Notes under the pieces: generated by a model
What the model was told of the DNA's origin: nothing
Seen by the model: only the letters and a program-made list of their open reading frames with translations
Database searches by the model: none
Made by a program: the position numbers and the translations under genes
Part shown: positions 4,969 to 10,052 of the stretch, one piece after another
Layout: each line of letters opens with the position of its first letter
Numbering within the stretch: the first letter of the stretch is position 1
From: Acidobacteriota bacterium
GTDB taxonomy: Bacteria; Acidobacteriota; Terriglobia; Terriglobales; Acidobacteriaceae
Direction: 5' to 3'
DNA length: 10,052 nt
NCBI GenBank assembly: GCA_023410055.1
Contig: JAEYQK010000074.1
Coordinates: 1-10,052, forward strand

Positions 4969-7900
4969 GCGAAGCAGGCTATGTCGAACTCCCGGTGATT
5001 CAATGGCTGTCTGGGCACGGTAGCACCGCGCCCAACGACAAGGGCCTCGGCTGGACCTATCGCACCGAGGAGGAGATGGCTGCCTTTGAGCGCCCGCTCT
5101 CCGACCCGCTGGTCGAAAAGTTACTTGTTCCAGCTATCATTCGTATCAACGATGCAGTAAAGACAGAAGCGCAGGCCCTGGAAGCAGTCAAAGCCCTCCG
5201 GCAAACGATGGCTCACCCTGACAAGTTGACCGCCAACCGTGAGACACTAGACCGGCTGCGGGAAGGTGTACGCGTCGTTCTGAATCCGGGCGAGGACGCC
5301 CGGACTGTCTTCCTGATCGAGTTTGACCCGGCCAAGGCCCACTTGAACGACTACACGGCGACGAACCAGTACCGCGTCCAGGGCGTGAAGCAATGCCGAG
5401 ACGATACCGTCCTGCTGGTCAACGGAATCCCGTTGGTAATCGCTGAGTACAAAAGCTACATATCGAGCAACAAAGACTGGACAGAAGGCGTTCACCAATT
5501 GCACCGCTATCAACGGCAAGCTCCGTTGATGTTAACGCCGAATGTGTTCTGCGTAGCGGCGGATGAAGAGGCATTCCGGTACGGCACCGTGCTCTTCCAC
5601 GATGCTGTTAAGGAAGAGATCGAAGCGCATCTCGACACATGGGGCCCATGGCTCTCCCTCTATCCTGACAAAAAGGGCTGGTGGAACGAACCCGAAGCCG
5701 ATGCTCCAGATGATCCGTTGAAGACCGCGGTGGACGGGCTTCTCCGATTAAAGCCTTGCCACGTACTCGACTTCCTCCAGCACTTTGTTGTGTATGAGAC
5801 CAAGCGCGGTAAGACCATCAAGAAGATTGCACGCTATCAGCAGTTCGAGGCCGTCAATGACATTGTGGACCGGACGGTGGGCCTGATCGGGAAAGGCGCA
5901 GACGCTCAGCAACGAACCGGACTGATATGGCACACCCAAGGCTCAGGCAAGTCGCTGACGATGATTTTCGCTGCATACAAGCTTCGACGGCAGTCTGCAT
6001 TGAAGAGCCCAACGGTGCTAATCGTTGTGGACCGTCGTGACTTGAAGACGCAACTCTCGGATGATTTTGACGCCTGCGATTACCCGAACGTCGAGAAAGC
6101 GATGGGTGTTCAGGACTTGAAAAGCAAGCTCCGCCAAGGCTGGCGCGGAACACTGGTAACGACGCTACAGTCTTTCCAGGATATGGGCGACCTCCCGCCA
6201 ATTCAAGCAGACAACGTGATTACGATGGTGGACGAGTGTCACCGCTCGCAGAAGGGATCGACCTCTGAAAGCTACGCAATGACAATGCGAGTCAAGCTAC
6301 CGAACGCATTCCGTTACGGGCTTACCGGAACACCGATCGACCGTACCACGCTCAATACTCATCGTGATTTTGGGCCGATGACGGACGGCAAGCAGGAACG
6401 CTATCTCAGCTATTACGGAATCAAGAGAGCAATCAAGGACGGGGCGACTCTAGAAGTTCACTATATTCGCGATAAGGTCCCATTTAACGTTGATGAAAAA
6501 ATACTCAGCGTCGGCTTTGAACAAATGTGCAAGGAAATGGAAGTCGAGGATGAGCAGGCAAAGGACCTCATCCAGCGACAGCGCTCTCAATGGAAGGAGC
6601 TGGCGCGCCATCCGGACCGGGTGGACATCGTCGTGGAGAAGATGCTACAGCACTTCCTCAAGTATCCCGATCCCAGCGGCTTCAAAGCGCAGTTGGTGGC
6701 CGTGGATCGTACAGGTTGCGCACGCTTCAAAGATGCTCTTGATAAGAAGCTCAAGGAGCGCGGCCTGCCTCCAGAATGGTCAGATGTAATTATCTCCGAA
6801 GCACAGAATGACGATCCGGATCTTTCCCGCTTCCATTACGGCAAACAAAAACAAGATGACCTAATCGAGTATTTCAAGTTGACGCCGCAGCAATGGGAAG
6901 CATGGAACCGAGAGAACAGAGGAGAGCATCATAGCAAGTGGCGTCCAGCGCTGAAGATTCTGATTGTGTGTGACCGACTATTAACTGGCTTTGATGCGCC
7001 GATCGAACAAGTCATGTATCTGGATAAGCCGCTACGTGATCACAATCTATTGCAGGCGATTGCGCGAACGAATCGGCCCCTTCCTTCGATGAATAAGCGG
7101 ACCGGGGTTGTGATCGACTTCTTCGGCGTTTTTGCTGATCTAGCAAAGGCTTTGAACTTTGACGAGAACATCCGCGAAGAAGCACTGATCGATTGGGATG
7201 CTCTGAAGGCGACTGTTCCCGGAGAAGTTGATCGCTGCATGGCTAGCTTCAAGGGCATCACTATTGCCGATACGCGAGACTGCCTGTTAGCCGCACTTCG
7301 AGCCCTAGGGGAACCTGAGGCGGGCCAGGTTTTCGAGCAGAACTTCAAGAGCCTGGAGAGGCTTTGGGAGGCACTCTCGCCCGATCCGTGCTTATACCAA
7401 CATCGGTTTGTGTACACCTGGCTTTGTGGAATCTACATCGCCTATCGCCGCAGGAAGAAGGGCGGCGCTCAAAAGGGGACCTTTGGGGAGCTCTCAAATA
7501 AGACGCGGCAACTGATCGAGGAAAATACGACCTTTATCGAAGTTGTGCAATCACTTCCCGTGTTCAAGATCGATAAGGACTATGTCACAAAACTCGAAGA
7601 GTTGCCCAGTCCAGCAGACAAGGCAGCGGCACTAGAGGCATATCTCGATGCCGAGCTCACAGAAGATGGCGATGGCTTCACCTACCAACAACTTGGCGCG
7701 CGGCTTGCCCGCATAAAGTCAAGGAAGGACGCTACTGACGCATCGACAGAGCAACGATTAAGACAATTGCAGCAAATCGCAGACGAGAAGCTAAAGGCGG
7801 ATACAGAGCCGGCAAGATTGAACCTAACGAAGACTGGTGAATACGCGATGTTCACTGCCTTGCGCGAGTTCTCCAAAGACAAAGACGAGAGCTATCTGAG

Positions 7901-8117
7901 CGATTGCGCACGCCAGTTCATCGGACAGCTTCGGGACAATGCTCTGCTTCAACCAGGATGGAGCACCACGAAAACGGGCAGGTATGCCGTACGCAATTCG
8001 CTGCTCGGCATGGCTGCACTTGGTGATGAAAAGTTCTCCGCCCTCGCCCTCGAAGACTCAACAAGTGAGTTTCTAGAATTAGCTGTGAAGGAGTTGGCTA
8101 CAACGGATGAGCTCTAG
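4965..8117 (+). CDS. hsdR: Type I restriction endonuclease subunit HsdR
   Basis: HsdR is the motor and nuclease. On unmodified DNA it uses ATP to pull in flanking duplex and cuts at a distance. The protein is 1050 residues, typical of the family. An N-terminal PD-(D/E)XK nuclease is visible as RDD (145-147), GIPLVIAEYK with E161 and K163, and the Q-x3-Y motif (HQLHRY, Q178). The SF2 translocase follows: Walker A HTQGSGKS (323-330, K329), DEAD-box variant VDECHRS (D423-H426), GLTGTP (452-457), LLTGFDAP (672-679) and motif VI QAIARTNRP (697-705). The C-terminal part (about 750-1050) is helical and normally contacts HsdM/HsdS. All catalytic residues are present and the frame is uninterrupted, so it should be active. 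It starts at ATG 4965 in an ATGA overlap with hsdS, with AAGAGG upstream. It overlaps the next gene by 11 bases. Confidence 0.96.
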   Translation: MSEAGYVELPVIQWLSGHGSTAPNDKGLGWTYRTEEEMAAFERPLSDPLVEKLLVPAIIRINDAVKTEAQALEAVKALRQTMAHPDKLTANRETLDRLREGVRVVLNPGEDARTVFLIEFDPAKAHLNDYTATNQYRVQGVKQCRDDTVLLVNGIPLVIAEYKSYISSNKDWTEGVHQLHRYQRQAPLMLTPNVFCVAADEEAFRYGTVLFHDAVKEEIEAHLDTWGPWLSLYPDKKGWWNEPEADAPDDPLKTAVDGLLRLKPCHVLDFLQHFVVYETKRGKTIKKIARYQQFEAVNDIVDRTVGLIGKGADAQQRTGLIWHTQGSGKSLTMIFAAYKLRRQSALKSPTVLIVVDRRDLKTQLSDDFDACDYPNVEKAMGVQDLKSKLRQGWRGTLVTTLQSFQDMGDLPPIQADNVITMVDECHRSQKGSTSESYAMTMRVKLPNAFRYGLTGTPIDRTTLNTHRDFGPMTDGKQERYLSYYGIKRAIKDGATLEVHYIRDKVPFNVDEKILSVGFEQMCKEMEVEDEQAKDLIQRQRSQWKELARHPDRVDIVVEKMLQHFLKYPDPSGFKAQLVAVDRTGCARFKDALDKKLKERGLPPEWSDVIISEAQNDDPDLSRFHYGKQKQDDLIEYFKLTPQQWEAWNRENRGEHHSKWRPALKILIVCDRLLTGFDAPIEQVMYLDKPLRDHNLLQAIARTNRPLPSMNKRTGVVIDFFGVFADLAKALNFDENIREEALIDWDALKATVPGEVDRCMASFKGITIADTRDCLLAALRALGEPEAGQVFEQNFKSLERLWEALSPDPCLYQHRFVYTWLCGIYIAYRRRKKGGAQKGTFGELSNKTRQLIEENTTFIEVVQSLPVFKIDKDYVTKLEELPSPADKAAALEAYLDAELTEDGDGFTYQQLGARLARIKSRKDATDASTEQRLRQLQQIADEKLKADTEPARLNLTKTGEYAMFTALREFSKDKDESYLSDCARQFIGQLRDNALLQPGWSTTKTGRYAVRNSLLGMAALGDEKFSALALEDSTSEFLELAVKELATTDEL

Positions 8118-8865
8118 GCCGATCCGATCCACGACTGAGCACACAGTATCGCTCGACGGTCGAGAGATCGTGTGCCAATTGACAAGATCGACAGCGGCAA
8201 AGAAACTCCGACTCAAAGTGTCCTTTGGGAGACTTGAGATCGTCGTGCCGTATGCCCGCCAACAGGAGGAAGGCATTTCGTTTCTGAAGAAGAACGGAAA
8301 ATGGGCACTCTTGGAACTTGAGCGCTCCAAGCAAAGGCTTTCGATAAGGCGACCAAGCTCGCGTAGAGGGGCAGATCTTCTCTATAGGGGAGATTACGTA
8401 TCGGTTCACGTCACTCGCGTTGATAATTGGCTTGGAACGAACAGAGTAAGCGTGCACGACGGTGCGCTAAAGGTTCTGACTGGTCCCAAGGGGCACCTCT
8501 CAGTTACGAGATCAATAGAGAATTGGTTGCGCAAGCAGGCCCGGGAGGAAGTTCTCGCTCTCGTCGAGAGCTTGAAAAAGAAACTGAACAGGAGCCCTAA
8601 TCGAGTTTACGTCATGGGCCAACGGACAAAGTGGGGGAATTGCTCAGCGCTTGGCAATCTCTCGTTCAATTGGCGGCTGATTATGGCCCCTGCCTATGTC
8701 CTACAGTACTTGGTGGTTCACGAATTTGTTCATCTTGCGGTTCCGGACCATTCCCAAAAATTCTGGCTAACCGTACAGAGTCTCTGCCGAGATTCTGAGA
8801 AGGCTCGCAGATGGCTTGTTGCGCACGAAGGCCAATTGTCAAGAGCACTTCGTGATCCGCTGTGA
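8107..8865 (+). CDS. YgjP/DUF45-family zinc metallopeptidase
   Basis: The protein is 252 residues, related to the YgjP-like, WLM and SprT zinc-dependent peptidase group. The visible hallmarks are QRTKWGNCSALGNLSFNWRL (172-191), like the family's SRWGSC...N.RL block, and HEFVHLAVPDHSQKFW, which gives ligands H205, H209 and H215 and general base E206. The N-terminal half (1-150) is a beta-rich region starting with VSLDGREIVCQLTRS, the usual start of these proteins. There is no signal peptide or membrane segment, so it should be cytoplasmic. ATG 8107 sits inside the hsdR end (11-base overlap), with AAGGAG 13 bases upstream, so translation is probably coupled to hsdR. Such peptidase genes are found next to type I restriction operons, as I recall. 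The substrate is not known; degradation of HsdR or assembly control is speculation. Function as a peptidase is inferred from the intact zinc site. Confidence 0.88.
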   Translation: MSSRPIRSTTEHTVSLDGREIVCQLTRSTAAKKLRLKVSFGRLEIVVPYARQQEEGISFLKKNGKWALLELERSKQRLSIRRPSSRRGADLLYRGDYVSVHVTRVDNWLGTNRVSVHDGALKVLTGPKGHLSVTRSIENWLRKQAREEVLALVESLKKKLNRSPNRVYVMGQRTKWGNCSALGNLSFNWRLIMAPAYVLQYLVVHEFVHLAVPDHSQKFWLTVQSLCRDSEKARRWLVAHEGQLSRALRDPL

Positions 8866-9004
8866 CATGTGTTTTCCGGAAGACAGGGCCTCAGCTACAC
8901 CGGAATTGGCGAGACTCATAACGGTATAGGCACCTGCGACCCAGCACGACCGGTCCACTTAGTCCGGCCACTGCAGAACAGCGCTGGACAGTTCACAGCC
9001 ACAC

Positions 9005-10052
9005 TCAGAACAAACTGGACGAGCGGATCTTCTCGTACCGACTTGGCTTGCTCAACTTTCGTACTTTTCCGCGCTCAACTGCTCGTTTGAGCCAAGCCTT
9101 GGCCTGTGCAGGGACGATGTTCAATGCTTGGGCTACACGCTTCTCGTCGCAAGGGGTTTCCAAAACCTGCAAAAGAAGCGCCTCGACCTGCGGATAGGCA
9201 TCTCTACCGCCCGGTCTACTCGGATCATTGCAGACGAACTCGGCGGTCTCATCGGGCGCGTTATCATCGACTGCAAGATTCAGCAAGGCGTTCGGTATAT
9301 CATATGTTGCGTCGGGTGCGGCTTGGGGTGCGTCAGCATCCGAGCCCAGAGGATGTGCTGTTGCTCCGGACACAAGAGAACTTTCAGATTGCACACTTGT
9401 TGAATGTTCGGCAGATACAGTGTCAACTGGTTGTTCAAATAATGGCGCTATGGCAGGAGAGGTCCCTATCAACTCCTTGAGATCGCTCGATGCTCCACCG
9501 AGGAAAGGTCTAGCTCCGATTTGAAGTAGCTTCTTGTTCCCATCGGAAACATGACCTGAGGCTTTTACATACACCGGCACTCGTCGGTGTCCTAGGGCCT
9601 CAAGTGCGCCTGCCCACGTACCGCCCTTTTCGGCAGATGACGACACGACAACAGCGGCGTCAGAAAGGCCATAAATGAGTTTATTTCTGTCCATCGCGTT
9701 GTGCGCGAACCATCGCATTTCGGGCTCGAATGATGAAATAAGGGCCAAACGGCCGTCAGCAATAGCATCGTGGTATTGCGGAGCGATGGACAGACGTCCA
9801 AGGCCCTCAGCCAGAATACCTATTGATGTTCCGCCACGTTCAACGCTGCTCATCATCGATTCTGAATCGACTCCCTTTGCTGCACCAGAAATGACTGCCA
9901 AGCCCTGTTCGGCACATTGGGACCCCAGTGTGCGAGCAAATTCGAGATCCTCTTCCACAGCATGGCGAGAACCAACTACAGCGATTCCGCTCTTTTGCAG
10001 TAGCGCTTGTTCTCCGACGCCGAACAAAACAGGAGGCGTGGACTGCTGAAGA
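9005..10052 (-). CDS. DprA/Smf-family (SLOG fold) protein, 5' end outside the window
   Basis: The reading frame is open to the right edge, so the true start lies beyond base 10052; the 349 codons visible are a partial protein. A TTG at 10027 is in frame, but the sequence before it (PPVLFGVGE) is already family-like. Counting from that TTG, the Rossmann-like SLOG domain shows AVVGSR (16-21), GLAVISGAAKGVDS (42-55), DRNKLIYGLSDAAVV (113-127) and EKGGTWAGALEALG (133-146). Canonical DprA reads SGLARGID and SGS-TA at the corresponding places, so this is a divergent member. A linker of about 100 residues, rich in A, D, E, S and P (about 183-285), follows. The last 55 residues look like a winged helix (PQVEALLLQVLETP, VAQALNIVPAQAKAWLKRAV). 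DprA loads RecA on incoming single-stranded DNA in transformation; divergent relatives occur in defence islands. It is convergent with the metallopeptidase gene, with a 139-base gap. Confidence 0.88.
   Translation of the reverse strand, partial: LQQSTPPVLFGVGEQALLQKSGIAVVGSRHAVEEDLEFARTLGSQCAEQGLAVISGAAKGVDSESMMSSVERGGTSIGILAEGLGRLSIAPQYHDAIADGRLALISSFEPEMRWFAHNAMDRNKLIYGLSDAAVVVSSSAEKGGTWAGALEALGHRRVPVYVKASGHVSDGNKKLLQIGARPFLGGASSDLKELIGTSPAIAPLFEQPVDTVSAEHSTSVQSESSLVSGATAHPLGSDADAPQAAPDATYDIPNALLNLAVDDNAPDETAEFVCNDPSRPGGRDAYPQVEALLLQVLETPCDEKRVAQALNIVPAQAKAWLKRAVERGKVRKLSKPSRYEKIRSSSLF

Noticed and set aside
8874..8905. TTCCGG-N20-CCGGAA as a terminator for the hsd operon
   Set aside because: The stem is only 6 bp, the loop is 20 bases and no T-run follows; no other convincing terminator is seen between the convergent genes in 8866-9004.
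9106..9524. Plus-strand frames opposite the DprA-like gene
   Set aside because: They show no recognisable motifs and lie antisense to a clear family member.

Overview
The window looks like the left end of a chromosomal genomic island from a free-living, medium-to-high-GC bacterium. The two small helix-turn-helix-type proteins near the left end resemble families I associate with Acidobacteriota islands. That is recognition from memory rather than a search, so the phylum is a tentative call.

Left end (1-1676). A 24-base block at 184-207 reads, on the minus strand, as the 3' end of a tRNA: half of the T stem, the T loop, the acceptor 3' strand and an encoded CCA. The 5' part of the tRNA is missing. 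This is the usual scar (att site) of an element that integrated into a tRNA 3' end, and its polarity puts host chromosome at 1-183 and island from about 208 rightward. Host-side DNA holds a 12-bp perfect hairpin that could be the old tRNA terminator. Island-side DNA has a short inverted repeat and an 11-bp tandem repeat, then three small genes: an excisionase-like HTH protein (minus), a 56-residue unknown protein (plus, possibly leaderless) and a 101-residue DNA-binding-like protein (minus). No integrase is present in the window.

Core (1677-8865). A tightly packed plus-strand operon encodes a complete type I restriction-modification system in the order hsdM, hsdS, hsdR, followed by a YgjP/DUF45-type zinc metallopeptidase. 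Each gene overlaps the next by 4 or 11 bases, which suggests translational coupling. HsdM carries methyltransferase motifs, HsdS has two target-recognition domains, and HsdR has the PD-(D/E)XK nuclease and SF2 translocase motifs. All three appear intact. HsdM2-HsdS would methylate adenines in a split target site, and the complex with HsdR would translocate and cut unmodified incoming DNA. The metallopeptidase has an intact HExxH zinc site. Its place inside the operon suggests a role tied to the system, perhaps control of HsdR or the complex, but this is inference.

Right end (8866-10052). After a 139-base convergent intergenic region, a minus-strand gene encodes a divergent DprA/Smf-family (SLOG-fold) protein with a long acidic linker and a C-terminal winged-helix-like domain. 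It runs off the right edge. With the restriction operon it gives the window the look of a defence island.
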